From UBA1822 sp963615055 (GTDB lineage: Bacteria; Bacillota; Negativicutes; Veillonellales; Dialisteraceae): 52,123 nt of DNA. The stretch is taken from assembly GCA_963615055.1 (NCBI GenBank), contig CAVEFO010000006.1, positions 1 through 52,123 on the forward strand, read 5' to 3'. Of the stretch, positions 43,277-52,123 are shown piece after piece; the stretch's first letter is position 1, and every line of letters begins with the position of its first letter. The notes below the pieces were generated by a model. It saw only the letters and a list, made by a program, of their open reading frames with translations, was not told the origin of the DNA and searched no databases. The position numbers and the translations under genes are program-made.

Positions 43277-46111
43277 ATGGATTACAGCAAGACTTTGCAT
43301 TTGCCGAAGACGGATTTTCCGATGCGTGGAAATCTGCCGCAGAAGGAGCCGGAATTTTTGAAAATGTGGACGGAGATGGATTTGTATCACAAACGTCTGC
43401 AGAAACGAAACGGCGCGCCGAAATTTGTGCTTCACGATGGGCCGCCGTACGCGAATGGGACGATTCATATCGGGCACGCTTTGAATAAAACAATCAAAGA
43501 TATCATTGTGAAATATCATGCGATGCGCGGCAAGTATGCGAATTATGTGCCGGGCTGGGACACGCACGGACTTCCGATTGAGTATGCGGTGCTGAAAAGT
43601 TCCGGAGAGGATCGCGCGAATATGACGCCGCTTGAGCTTCGCCGGAAATGTCTGGCGTACGCAAAAAAATGGATTGAAATTCAGAAGGCGGATTTCATTC
43701 GTTTGGGCGTCATCGGGGATTGGGACAAGCCGTATGTGACATTTGATCCGAATGTGGAAGCGCATGAGCTGGAAGTGTTCGGGAAAATGGCGGCAAAAGG
43801 GTATATCTACAAAGGAAAAAAGGCCGTGTATTGGTGCCCGCACTGCGAGACGGCACTGGCCGAAGCGGAAATCGAATATAAGGATCGGAAATCGCCGTCC
43901 ATTTATGTAAAGTTCCCGGCGGATGACATTAAAAATCTGGGGCCGGACGGTGTGCCGAAAGAAAAATTGTTCGCCGTTATTTGGACGACGACGCCGTGGA
44001 CGATTCCGGCCAATTTGGCCATCTGCGTCAATCCGAAGCTCGATTATGTGTGGGTACACGATAAAGAAGCGGATGCGTATTATCTCATGTGCAAAGATTT
44101 GGCGGCAGCCGCTCTTACCGATTGCGGCATCACCGAGTATGAATTTGTCGGGCGTGAGATGAAAGGCGAAGAATGGGAGCTGGCGACGTTCCGCCATCCG
44201 CTCATCGATCGTCCCTCGTATGTGCTTTTGGGCAATCACGTCACGACGGAAGCCGGCACGGGCTGCGTCCACACGGCGCCGGGACACGGCGTGGATGACT
44301 TTGAAGTCGTGCAGTCGTACAACAATAAAGGTCTCACGCATTTGGAACCGCTCTGCCCCGTCGATGGAAAAGGAAATATGACGGAAGAATGCGAAGATTC
44401 CGAATTGGTCGGGCTTTCCACGTGGGACGCGGAAGGAAAGGAAATTTCCCGACTGGCGCACGCGGGGATGCTTCTCGGCAAGAAATCCATTCATCACCAA
44501 TATGCGCATTGCTGGCGCTGCAAAGAGCCGATTATTTACCGCGCGACGGATCAATGGTTTGCCTCCATCAATGATTTCCGCGATCAGGCGCTCAAAGCCG
44601 TGGATGATACGAAATTTTATCCGGCCTGGGGCCATGATCGCCTCTACAATATGATTCGCGATCGCCAGGATTGGTGCATTTCCCGTCAGCGCTCTTGGGG
44701 CGTGCCGATTCCCGCTTTTTATTGCGAAGATTGCGGGAAATATATCATCACGGAGGAAACGGTCCAAAGCGTGATGAAAAGGGTCGCCAAAGAAAGCACG
44801 GATGCTTGGTGGGCCCATTCGGCCGAAGAACTTTTACCGGAAGGTTTCTGTTGCCCGCATTGCGGCGGCACGCATTTCCGCAAAGAAACGGATATCATGG
44901 ATGTGTGGTTTGATTCCGGCTCCACATGGAACGGAGTTTGCCGCCAGACGCCGGATATGGATTATCCCGTGGAAATGTATCTGGAAGGCGCCGATCAGCA
45001 CCGCGGCTGGTTCCATAGCTCACTTCTGACGAGTGTCGCCGTGAATGGGCACGCGCCGTACAAAGCGCTTTTGACGCACGGATTTACGATGGATGAAAAC
45101 GGACGCAAAATGTCCAAATCCGTCGGAAACGTCGTCGCGCCGCAGGAAATCATCGATCAATACGGCGCCGACGTGCTCCGTCTCTGGATTTCCAGCGTCG
45201 ATTATCAAAGCGATGTGCGTCTCGGAAACAAAATCATCAAAGCGATGTCCGAAGTCTATCGGAAAATCCGCAATACATTCCGCTATCTGCTCGGCAATCT
45301 CGATGATTTCAATCCGGAAACGGACGCCGTCGCCTATCAAGATATGACGGAATTCGATCGCTGGGCGCTGCTCCGTCTCGAACGCGTGAAAGAGGAAGTC
45401 ACGGCAGCGATGGAGGAATACCAATTCCACGTCATGTACCACGCCGTGCACAATTTCTGCACCGTGGATCTGTCCGCCATTTATCTCGATGTCTTAAAAG
45501 ATCGTCTGTATGCGGAAAAGGCGGATAGCCAAGTCCGTCGCAGCGCGCAGACGGCAATGTATGAAATCTTAACGACGCTCGTCCGCATCATGGCGCCGGT
45601 CATTTCCTTTACGGCCGAAGAAGTCTGGCAGGCACTCCCGAAAGCGCCGCGTGAAGAAAGCGTGCATTTGGCGGATTGGCCGGAAGCAAAGCCGGAATAT
45701 CTCGATACGGCGCTCGAAGAAAAATGGGAGAAACGTCTCGCGCTTCGTTCTCTCATTACAAAGGCATTGGAAAATGCGCGCGTCGCAAAAGAAATCGGCC
45801 ACGCGCTCGACGCCGATGTCACGGTGTACGCGGATGGCAAAGATTGGGTCGCGCTGTCGGAAATGAAAGATTTCTTGGCGGATTTCTGCATCGTCAGCAC
45901 GGTGACAATCGTGGAAGGCACAGAAAAGGCGCCGCAAGACGCGCTTTCCAATGAGAGCGGCAGCGTGAAGGTCACTTGCGCTGCGGCGACGCGTGAAAAA
46001 TGCGAACGCTGCTGGCGGCACGATCCGACGGTCGGAAGCGATCCCGCACACCCGACGCTCTGCGCTCGTTGTGCGAAAGTGTTGGCTGAGGAAGGCGTTT
46101 TGGAAGACTAA
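43277..46111 (+). CDS. ileS: Isoleucyl-tRNA synthetase
   Basis: A 944-residue class I synthetase. The HIGH motif is TIHIGHALN (about 62-70), KMSKS is at about 610-614, and the C-terminal zinc site is CERCWRHD ... CARC (about 909-935). The editing domain lies between. GGAGGAA precedes the ATG at 43277; an upstream in-frame ATG would run through the T-box. Single gene, ended by a terminator. Confidence 0.97.
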   Translation: MDYSKTLHLPKTDFPMRGNLPQKEPEFLKMWTEMDLYHKRLQKRNGAPKFVLHDGPPYANGTIHIGHALNKTIKDIIVKYHAMRGKYANYVPGWDTHGLPIEYAVLKSSGEDRANMTPLELRRKCLAYAKKWIEIQKADFIRLGVIGDWDKPYVTFDPNVEAHELEVFGKMAAKGYIYKGKKAVYWCPHCETALAEAEIEYKDRKSPSIYVKFPADDIKNLGPDGVPKEKLFAVIWTTTPWTIPANLAICVNPKLDYVWVHDKEADAYYLMCKDLAAAALTDCGITEYEFVGREMKGEEWELATFRHPLIDRPSYVLLGNHVTTEAGTGCVHTAPGHGVDDFEVVQSYNNKGLTHLEPLCPVDGKGNMTEECEDSELVGLSTWDAEGKEISRLAHAGMLLGKKSIHHQYAHCWRCKEPIIYRATDQWFASINDFRDQALKAVDDTKFYPAWGHDRLYNMIRDRQDWCISRQRSWGVPIPAFYCEDCGKYIITEETVQSVMKRVAKESTDAWWAHSAEELLPEGFCCPHCGGTHFRKETDIMDVWFDSGSTWNGVCRQTPDMDYPVEMYLEGADQHRGWFHSSLLTSVAVNGHAPYKALLTHGFTMDENGRKMSKSVGNVVAPQEIIDQYGADVLRLWISSVDYQSDVRLGNKIIKAMSEVYRKIRNTFRYLLGNLDDFNPETDAVAYQDMTEFDRWALLRLERVKEEVTAAMEEYQFHVMYHAVHNFCTVDLSAIYLDVLKDRLYAEKADSQVRRSAQTAMYEILTTLVRIMAPVISFTAEEVWQALPKAPREESVHLADWPEAKPEYLDTALEEKWEKRLALRSLITKALENARVAKEIGHALDADVTVYADGKDWVALSEMKDFLADFCIVSTVTIVEGTEKAPQDALSNESGSVKVTCAAATREKCERCWRHDPTVGSDPAHPTLCARCAKVLAEEGVLED

Positions 46112-46128
46112 AAGAAATAACGAAAAAA

Positions 46129-46170
46129 GAGCTGTGAACGAAATGTTTTACATTTCATTGCAGCTCTTTT
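46129..46170. terminator. Bidirectional terminator after ileS
   Basis: AAGAGCTG (46129-46136) and CAGCTCTT (46163-46170) with an inner GAAATG/CATTTC stem, flanked by AAAAAA and TTTTTT. Confidence 0.88.
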
Positions 46171-46312
46171 TTATAGGCTTGAAAAGACTGACCGGCTTTT
46201 ATTGAAACGACGGAGAGGATAAAAGTGCGGGAGAAATGCGGCGCGCCATGAGAGGCGCGCATGGAAAACGGTCAGCGGAAAACAGAAGGCGGTCATGTAA
46301 CAGGTTGCCCAT

Positions 46313-46328
46313 TGTTTCATGTGAAACA
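46313..46328. promoter_or_regulatory. parS site (ParB binding)
   Basis: TGTTTCATGTGAAACA. This is the 16-bp parS palindrome TGTTNCACGTGAAACA with one changed base at the centre. The cognate ParB is encoded at 33034-33918. It lies about 3.6 kb from oriC, where parS sites normally cluster. Confidence 0.88.
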
Positions 46329-46426
46329 TTGGAAATATCTCCAAGGAATATGGGAGCGGTGTCGAGATGAATCTTTTCAATATCGGAACCGCTTTTTTCT
46401 AACGGCTGACAGCCAGCGACTAACAA

Positions 46427-46473
46427 CTATCTTGCGCCTGACGAAAAAGCCAAGCAAGCCATCTGACGTCTCG
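46427..46473 (+). repeat. Direct repeat, copy 1
   Basis: CTATCTTGCGCC ... GACGAAAAAGCCAAGCAAGC ... ATCTGACGTCT. It nearly matches 46514-46562 (one spacing base and a few changes). Confidence 0.8.
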
Positions 46474-46477
46474 ACCT

Positions 46478-46512
46478 CCATGTGACACACGGTCAACGGT
46501 CAACGGAAAACG
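46478..46512 (-). repeat. Dispersed intergenic repeat, inverted copy E
   Basis: CCATGTGACACACGGTCAACGG is the inverted, diverged form of the GTTTACCGTCCGTCACAT core. It is followed by TCAACGGAAAACGG. It separates the two direct repeats. Confidence 0.5.
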
Positions 46513-46513
46513 G

Positions 46514-46562
46514 CTATCTTGCGCCCGGCGAAAAAAGCCAAGCAATCCATCTGACGTCTGGC
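46514..46562 (+). repeat. Direct repeat, copy 2
   Basis: CTATCTTGCGCC ... GGCGAAAAAAGCCAAGCAATC ... ATCTGACGTCT, 87 bp after copy 1 and abutting the autotransporter stop codon. Confidence 0.8.
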
Positions 46563-46571
46563 GTCCGGCGT

Positions 46572-49500
46572 CTACCACAACCATTTTAGCTGCACATTGA
46601 CCATGAAATCTTTGTCATGGGCGCCTTTTTGGTAGGCAAGCTCTGCGCTTAGCTGCCGATTTGGTGCCAATTCTGTTTCTACTGCCAGGGACGTAATGAA
46701 ATGAGTCTTGTCCACGCGGCTGGATTTGGTGTAGCTTCGTCCCGAGAAACCGGTTTCGTGGGCTTCATAGTTTGTACCGCACAGAGCTTGATTCAGTCCC
46801 AGACGGAAATTCAGGCTGCCGTTTGGCATATCGCGGCCAAACTCTACGCCACCTTCCAATGCGCTGTAGAAATTATCTCCTCCGGAGACGTCATAGGCTT
46901 TCATGGATCCTGTTTCCTCATATCCGTTCTGCTTCATGTAGGACATCTGCAGAGCGCCGTAAGGGCTTACCTGCCAAGTCGTAGTCCCCGGTTCATGAAG
47001 GGCACGCTTCCACTCTCCGCCCAGCTCTACCAGCCAGCCGGTATAGTCCCCCTTCACCACATTGCAGGTGCCTAAAGTAGGAATCGATACACTTCGGCTG
47101 CGGCTTCCGTCCAGATAGCCGAAGTCTGCATAGAGCAGCAGGGTGTCTGCGCCCTTAGTGATGCCGGTGTAGTAACCCAATCGGGTATCCTGTAGGTTTT
47201 CACTGCCATCGCTATGGCCATAGCTGCGCATGGTATAAGAAACAAACCAGCCATTGCGTTGGTTCTCTCTATGGCGCCAGTCGCCGCCCATGGTATAGGT
47301 ACTGCCGGTATAGTTGGAGCTGCCGGCCGTATCGCCCCAGTTTCTGTCAAACCTTGCCCAGATAGAGTGGCCCGGTTCCTGAGGCCGGTTCACCGGCGCA
47401 CCCGCTTTGTCGGTGCTGTCATCTGCCGGCGAAGAAGTGCCCCTGCGTCTCATAGCCGGAGTCTGTCCCATGACCGTTGCCAGGCGGGAGGAAAGCACTC
47501 TGCCATTCAGACCGGAACTTTGGGCGGATACGATGGCTACCGTGCTATCTCCTTTATCATTCGTACCGATCTCATCGATAGCCTGCAATGCCTTGGCATC
47601 CGTATCCAGGGCATAGAAACACCGCAACTCATTGTCCACTCCGGCTACTCCCACATAATGAGAAGCCTTGTTGTTTATGTTCTCATAATCTTTCGCCTGC
47701 TGCGCACCGGCTCCTGCCAGGGATTCCTTGGCCTTAGCTATAGCGGCAAGGGATTTGCCATCCTTTGAGAGAGCGGCACTGTAGTTCAGAAGACCTCTCG
47801 ACAGGCCTGAAACATTTTCTGTTCCCGTAATACCTCCACCGGTCTCCAAGATACGGATACGTTCCCCGTGGATGCCTCTGACTGCGCTGACCTTAGAGCC
47901 GGTATCAAGGGTTGCTTTGCCGGTTACAAGGATAGCCCCCTTTTCTCCCCCGGCTTGTCCCAGGAGGGTTCCATCGGATTTCAGATTTCCTTCAATCTCC
48001 ATATGGGAATTTTCATCCAAAGGTCCGATGGTGCCGTGGTTGATAAATGTGCCGGCCTCGTCGTCTTTGGGCTCAAAGGAAGCGTATTTGGTAATTTCAT
48101 TGACCTTGTAGCTGCCGCCGTAAAGCGCTGCCTCCTCGGCCACTTGCACACTCACCACATCCGCCTTGCCGGTGTATACCATGGTGGCGTCTTGATTGAT
48201 CTTCAGTTTCATGTTGTCGGTTCCGGTGATGTTTCCGCTGTAATTAAAATCACCATTTACATTGAGATCGGTAACAAGGTCCTTGCAGTACTCATCGTAA
48301 TAATGAGTCTTATTGTCATATTGGATTTTCAATTTTTCATCATATTTTGGATCGCCCCAGCCTCCGTCATATAACCCATTGCCAAAATGCTTCCATTCGG
48401 AAACGATATCTCCGGAAATTTTAGCTCCGTTTTCAATATCTATCCTGTCCACAAAGGCATTCTTGGCAATATAAATGGCATGATCCTTGCCTGCTACTGT
48501 ACTGCTTATTTTCAGGCTGCCCATTTTGCTGCCTAAATCTCCCTCAGTATGATCAGAAAAGGATCGGTCTGTGCCGCTTGTATCCTTTAAACCCAAATTT
48601 TGACAGCCTGTAATTTTACCGTTCCCTCCGTACTTCATATATCTTATGAAAGATCCTCTATATTCATAAGTTCCGCCCCAGCTGGAGCCAAAATCAAACC
48701 TTATAGCATCGCCGCCATCTCCTCTGGCGGATACATTGCCCTCTACATTGACATGATGGTCACGGCCATAAGCGACTAGGATGCCTACGCCATTTAGCCC
48801 ATCAGCCTTGATATTGGCATCATTCGCCAGTGTCACAGTATTTTCTACGCCGTCTATACGGATGCCCGCCGCTCCGGCACCACAGGCCAGCAGGTCCGCA
48901 CTTCCGGCTTCTTTATTATCACCACGAGCCTGGGTAACGGTATTGTAGGAGCCATAGATATGAAGGCCTACCCCCATGGTGGATGTATTTGGCTTCTTTA
49001 TAATATAGTCAGTCCCGGCATCATTTCGGGCAAAAAATCCCTGAGAATTTTTTACAGCCTTTTCCCCATTCTTATAAATTGACTTGCCATAAAAATTCTG
49101 CCGGTCAATCTTATACCCTAAATCCTGCATCACCGCCAGTTCCGCTTCCATGAAAGTATTGTAGCTGCTATAAGTCTGATGGCTCATCATGCTCCGTTCC
49201 AATTCAATATGGGACAAATCCACTATCCCACCCTCAGCAGCAAGTATAGGTACCCCGTCCTTCTTCTCAAAGGTTCTTCCTTCCAGCACCTTTGTTACAT
49301 TATTCCCTGTAAAATATGCCTTATTGTGAGTTATTATAAAATAATTTTCCGGATGTTCTTTGAAATCCTTCTTGGTGTCTTCATCAAGCGCGTTTAAATT
49401 ACTTACAATAATTTGCCTATCCTTAGCCTTATTGCCCTTTTGATCTATCAAATGGTTCTCAATGGTATTAGAATCATTACTATCAAAATAGAATATGTCA

Positions 49501-50171
49501 TGACCCTTTTCATCTCTTATTATAAATGCGTATATTCCCAATGCATGGGCAATTTCATGAAACATCATTTTTGTTAGGTTTACCGTCTTCTCCTGTTGCG
49601 ACACCTGCCCTACTACATCCCCTGACCAGCCATAATTGCCATCATTCTTATCTGCTCCACAATATTGCCCAATACAAATAGGCCCAAATCCAATATTGCT
49701 GAGCTCATTAAATGCCTTTTCATTGGAAAAATCTATATATGCCTGCTCCTTGCCTGCTTGAAATATATTCTTAAAATTATTTATAACTGTTACATACCCT
49801 TTATCATAATTGTAATATTTAGTAAAAGCATTGTTATTATTGCCATTGCCTACAATCAGCTGTGCCGGCTGCTTCATAGAAGAAATTCCGGGATACAGTA
49901 TCTCTGCCCATTGTCGTCCTGCATTATTTACCCAATTCTTAATATCTGCACTAAAATCATATACAAGGAGTTTATTGTTAGCGTTTTCCCAAAACTTTTC
50001 TGTCCAATTTCCCTTATCTGCCTTGTCATAATAGAGTATGTCAAAAACAACATGGTCATTGTAGCTGACTACGCTATGATCCCATGCCTCAGCCACGCCT
50101 CCGACCGTCAAAGCCAAAGCCACCAAGGCAGATAAGCATCTCTTTCTATTCTTTCCCACAAGTTTCTTCAT
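46572..50171 (-). CDS. Autotransporter with an N-terminal metzincin-like metalloprotease domain
   Basis: A 1,199-residue secreted protein. Residues 1-29 are a signal peptide (cut after AEA). A protease-like domain follows: HEIAHALG (205-212), a His in DLSHIEL (321) and a Met-turn-like RSMMSH (326-331), then MEAELAVMQDLGY. The pattern HExxHxxG plus a far third His and a Met-turn resembles leishmanolysin-type metzincins. About 370-900 is a beta-helix-like passenger rich in G, N and short repeats. The last about 260 residues form a beta-barrel ending VQLKWLW, as in classic autotransporters. AAAGGAG precedes the ATG at 50171. Likely a surface protease; its substrate is unknown. Confidence 0.85.
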   Translation of the reverse strand: MKKLVGKNRKRCLSALVALALTVGGVAEAWDHSVVSYNDHVVFDILYYDKADKGNWTEKFWENANNKLLVYDFSADIKNWVNNAGRQWAEILYPGISSMKQPAQLIVGNGNNNNAFTKYYNYDKGYVTVINNFKNIFQAGKEQAYIDFSNEKAFNELSNIGFGPICIGQYCGADKNDGNYGWSGDVVGQVSQQEKTVNLTKMMFHEIAHALGIYAFIIRDEKGHDIFYFDSNDSNTIENHLIDQKGNKAKDRQIIVSNLNALDEDTKKDFKEHPENYFIITHNKAYFTGNNVTKVLEGRTFEKKDGVPILAAEGGIVDLSHIELERSMMSHQTYSSYNTFMEAELAVMQDLGYKIDRQNFYGKSIYKNGEKAVKNSQGFFARNDAGTDYIIKKPNTSTMGVGLHIYGSYNTVTQARGDNKEAGSADLLACGAGAAGIRIDGVENTVTLANDANIKADGLNGVGILVAYGRDHHVNVEGNVSARGDGGDAIRFDFGSSWGGTYEYRGSFIRYMKYGGNGKITGCQNLGLKDTSGTDRSFSDHTEGDLGSKMGSLKISSTVAGKDHAIYIAKNAFVDRIDIENGAKISGDIVSEWKHFGNGLYDGGWGDPKYDEKLKIQYDNKTHYYDEYCKDLVTDLNVNGDFNYSGNITGTDNMKLKINQDATMVYTGKADVVSVQVAEEAALYGGSYKVNEITKYASFEPKDDEAGTFINHGTIGPLDENSHMEIEGNLKSDGTLLGQAGGEKGAILVTGKATLDTGSKVSAVRGIHGERIRILETGGGITGTENVSGLSRGLLNYSAALSKDGKSLAAIAKAKESLAGAGAQQAKDYENINNKASHYVGVAGVDNELRCFYALDTDAKALQAIDEIGTNDKGDSTVAIVSAQSSGLNGRVLSSRLATVMGQTPAMRRRGTSSPADDSTDKAGAPVNRPQEPGHSIWARFDRNWGDTAGSSNYTGSTYTMGGDWRHRENQRNGWFVSYTMRSYGHSDGSENLQDTRLGYYTGITKGADTLLLYADFGYLDGSRSRSVSIPTLGTCNVVKGDYTGWLVELGGEWKRALHEPGTTTWQVSPYGALQMSYMKQNGYEETGSMKAYDVSGGDNFYSALEGGVEFGRDMPNGSLNFRLGLNQALCGTNYEAHETGFSGRSYTKSSRVDKTHFITSLAVETELAPNRQLSAELAYQKGAHDKDFMVNVQLKWLW

Positions 50172-50223
50172 AGCAATCGCTCTCCTTTCCCGCTCGTGTC
50201 GTATAAAAAGCAATAGAGTGTTG

Positions 50224-50663
50224 TGTTCCCCTAAAAGTTAGATTTTGTCAGCGAGACAATTTTACGGTCTCGCTGATTTTATTTGGCCATGAGCTTGAGC
50301 CGATATTGGGCCGGGCTCAGCCAACCTAGTTTTTTCTTGATGTGTTTCTCGTTATCGTATTCTAGATATTTCTTAATTGCCTTCTGTCAAGTATAACTGT
50401 ACCACAAAAAGTTTCTTTTCAAAAGAATATTGTTTCTTTTTCCGGGAACGGAGCCGTCTTTCATCACCGAAGGCTTTGTAGTGATTGACCCACGTCATGA
50501 TGTTCCGGGGACTTGGAATCCCGTGTTTTTTGCAAGGTAGCGGCCTTCTTTCCCTTGGAGATATTTCAATACGATTTTCTTTTTGAATGCAAAGGTGTAT
50601 TTAGCCATAAAAATACCGACCTCCCATCGTTAGCGTTTAGGTCTAACTTTGGGGGTCGGTACA
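50224..50663 (-). pseudogene. Decayed IS3-family (IS150-like) element
   Basis: Terminal inverted repeats are visible: TGTTCCCCTAAAAGTTAGAT at the left and, on the minus strand, TGTACCGACCCCCAAAGTTA at the right. Inside, the minus strand starts an orfA (MAKYTFAFKKKIVLKYLQGK, with a frameshift after about 37 codons and a stop) and then jumps to the very end of orfB (IKKYLEYDNEKHIKKKLGWL then SPAQYRLKLMAK). The catalytic domain is gone. The remnant lies between the autotransporter and purA. Confidence 0.85.
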
Positions 50664-50691
50664 GGTCTGCATTTTTTGTTTGCTTAATTTT

Positions 50692-51975
50692 TCAGAATAC
50701 GTCTTTGAGGACGATGGTTTGTTCACGGGAGGGACCGACGCTTACGATTCCGATGGGCGTCCCGATGAGTTCGGCGATTTGTTCCAGATAGTAGCGGCAA
50801 TTTTCCGGGAGGGCGTCGTAGCTCCGAATGTCACTGATGGATGTCTTCCATCCTTGGAACGTGCGATAGACCGGCGTGACTTTTTCCAGAAGGCTGAGGT
50901 CGGCCGGGTATTCTTCGAGTTCGCGGCCTTCGTATTCATAGCCGACGCAGACTTTGATCTCGTCCATTTGATCCAAAATGTCGAGACGGGTGACGGCGAT
51001 GTAATCGAGACTGTTCAGCATGGCGGCATAGCGGACGGCGCGCGCGTCCAGCCAGCCGATGCGGCGGGGACGGCCTGTCACGGTGCCGAATTCATGGGCG
51101 ATGTCTCGAATGTGATCGCCGATTTCATTATGGAGTTCTGTCGGGAAAGGACCTTCACCGACGCGCGAGCTGTAGGCTTTGACGACGCCGAAAATATTGT
51201 GGAGCATCCGCGGTCCGATTCCTGCGCCGACGCAGGCACCGCCGGCAATGGGGTGCGAGCTGGTGACGTAGGGGTATGTGCCGTGATCGCAATCGAGCAT
51301 GGCGGCCTGCGCGCCTTCAAAGAGGACGTTTTTGCCTTTGCGGATGAGTTCGTTTACCGTATGATTCGTATCTTTGACGTAGGGACGGAGAATGTCCGCA
51401 TACCCGAGATAGTCATGCAGCATCGTTTCATAATCGAAACCTTCCATGCCGTAGAGTTTCTCCAGAATCATATTTTTCTGCGTGACATTGTAGCGGAGCT
51501 TTTCAGCAAAGACGTCCGGGTTCATGAGATCGCAGATGCGGATGCCGACGCGATTGATTTTATCGGCGTAGCAAGGCCCGATGCCGTTTTTCGTCGTGCC
51601 GATTTTCATGGAGCCTTTGCGGGATTCTTCCGCTTCGTCCAGGCGGTTGTGATAGGGGAAAACGACGTGGGCGCGGGTGGAAATTTGCAAATTTTCCACG
51701 GTAATGCCTTGCGCTTCCAAGTTTCTCATCTCTTCGATGAAACTTTTGGGATCAATCACGACGCCGGTGCCGACGACGCAGACGGTGCCGGGGTACATGA
51801 TGCCGCTCGGCATGAGGCGGAGCGGATAGGCCTTGCCGCCGGTGACGACGGTGTGACCGGCATTGTTTCCGCCCTGGGAACGGACGACGACATCGGCTTT
51901 GGCCGCCAAATAGTCTACGATTTTCCCTTTTCCTTCATCGCCCCATTGGGCGCCGATGACCATTGCTGTAGCCAT
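50692..51975 (-). CDS. purA: Adenylosuccinate synthetase
   Basis: A 427-residue PurA, which joins IMP and aspartate using GTP in AMP synthesis. GDEGKGKIVD (12-21), the P-loop-like motif, is followed by GGNNAGHTVV (about 39-48) and TTKNGIGPCYADK (about 125-137). Start at 51975 (MATAMVIGAQ) follows GGAAGG; the longer frame to 52059 would cross a hairpin. Confidence 0.97.
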   Translation of the reverse strand: MATAMVIGAQWGDEGKGKIVDYLAAKADVVVRSQGGNNAGHTVVTGGKAYPLRLMPSGIMYPGTVCVVGTGVVIDPKSFIEEMRNLEAQGITVENLQISTRAHVVFPYHNRLDEAEESRKGSMKIGTTKNGIGPCYADKINRVGIRICDLMNPDVFAEKLRYNVTQKNMILEKLYGMEGFDYETMLHDYLGYADILRPYVKDTNHTVNELIRKGKNVLFEGAQAAMLDCDHGTYPYVTSSHPIAGGACVGAGIGPRMLHNIFGVVKAYSSRVGEGPFPTELHNEIGDHIRDIAHEFGTVTGRPRRIGWLDARAVRYAAMLNSLDYIAVTRLDILDQMDEIKVCVGYEYEGRELEEYPADLSLLEKVTPVYRTFQGWKTSISDIRSYDALPENCRYYLEQIAELIGTPIGIVSVGPSREQTIVLKDVF

Positions 51976-52007
51976 TTCATTTTTCCTTCCGTAAACAGAT
52001 ACAATGG

Positions 52008-52041
52008 GCTGTGAGAAAATATTTTCATGTTTTCTCACAGC
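52008..52041 (-). promoter_or_regulatory. Strong inverted repeat before purA
   Basis: GCTGTGAGAAAA (52008-52019) and TTTTCTCACAGC (52030-52041) form a perfect 12-bp stem just upstream of the purA ribosome binding site. It may terminate the preceding gene, which lies beyond the window, or act in the purA leader. There is no long U tract after it. Confidence 0.55.
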
Positions 52042-52123
52042 TCTTTCATATAAAATCACGCGGGGTGCGTCCCGGTAGAACTCCTGTCGTTTTTCATTCT
52101 CTTTCTTCCCCGTGGAAGAAAGA

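Larger units (their letters stand above)
46171..46571. other. Intergenic region with parS and repeats
   Basis: No coding frame is credible. Holds a parS site, an inverted copy of the dispersed repeat near 46478 and a 48-bp direct repeat. Confidence 0.6.

Noticed and set aside
43250..44818. 522-codon minus-strand open frame
   Set aside because: Antisense to ileS, whose catalytic motifs and T-box are clear.
46427..46562. CRISPR array
   Set aside because: Only two imperfect repeats with a spacer that is itself a dispersed repeat, and no cas genes anywhere in the window.

Overview
The window is a chromosomal segment from a Gram-positive-lineage bacterium with an outer membrane, most likely a Negativicute (Veillonellaceae/Selenomonadaceae-like). 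T-box and glycine riboswitches and Firmicutes-type gene clusters (dnaA-dnaN-yaaA-recF, parA-parB-DUF4446) occur together with a 1,199-residue autotransporter, which needs an outer membrane. The genus cannot be fixed from the sequence alone. The window spans the replication origin: leftward of dnaA nearly all genes are on the minus strand, rightward the first gene (ileS) is on the plus strand.

Region by region: (1) 1-5240: a promoter and leader that look like the start of an rRNA operon leaving the window to the left, two paralogous sodium:alanine/glycine symporters (AGCS), each behind a glycine riboswitch (one single-aptamer, one tandem), and an exported protein between them. (2) 5389-14924: an accessory stretch of toxin-like and unknown genes, all on the minus strand: an AbiEii-like nucleotidyltransferase with a frameshifted small partner, a Fic protein, two HipA/CtkA-like kinases with degenerate active sites, an M48 metalloprotease with a small membrane partner, an exported protein, and three paralogous proteins built from a repeated module. 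(3) 15448-29616: a defence operon read leftward: an XRE regulator broken by two amber codons, a C5-cytosine methyltransferase, a SNF2 helicase, a type III-like adenine methyltransferase broken by one opal codon, a type III-like Res helicase-nuclease, then DrmA, DrmB and DrmC. This is a DISARM core joined to a type III Mod/Res pair. A decayed IS3-family element lies just upstream. (4) 30322-36411: Sel1-repeat protein, M23 peptidase, DUF4446 protein, ParB, ParA, an SSS-family transporter and a 58-residue membrane protein. (5) 36608-42855: PPK2 kinase, a DUF721/DciA-like protein, RecF, YaaA, DnaN, DnaA and the likely oriC with DnaA boxes. (6) 42856-52041: tRNA-Arg(CCT), T-box-controlled ileS, an intergenic region with a parS site and repeats, the metalloprotease autotransporter, a decayed IS3-family element and purA.

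The genes most worth attention are the hybrid DISARM/type III locus with its nonsense codons, the triplicated module proteins at 12237-14710, and the autotransporter carrying a metzincin-type zinc site. Several toxin-like genes in the accessory stretch have lost expected catalytic residues, so the block looks like defence and toxin genes in decay beside a mostly intact DISARM core.
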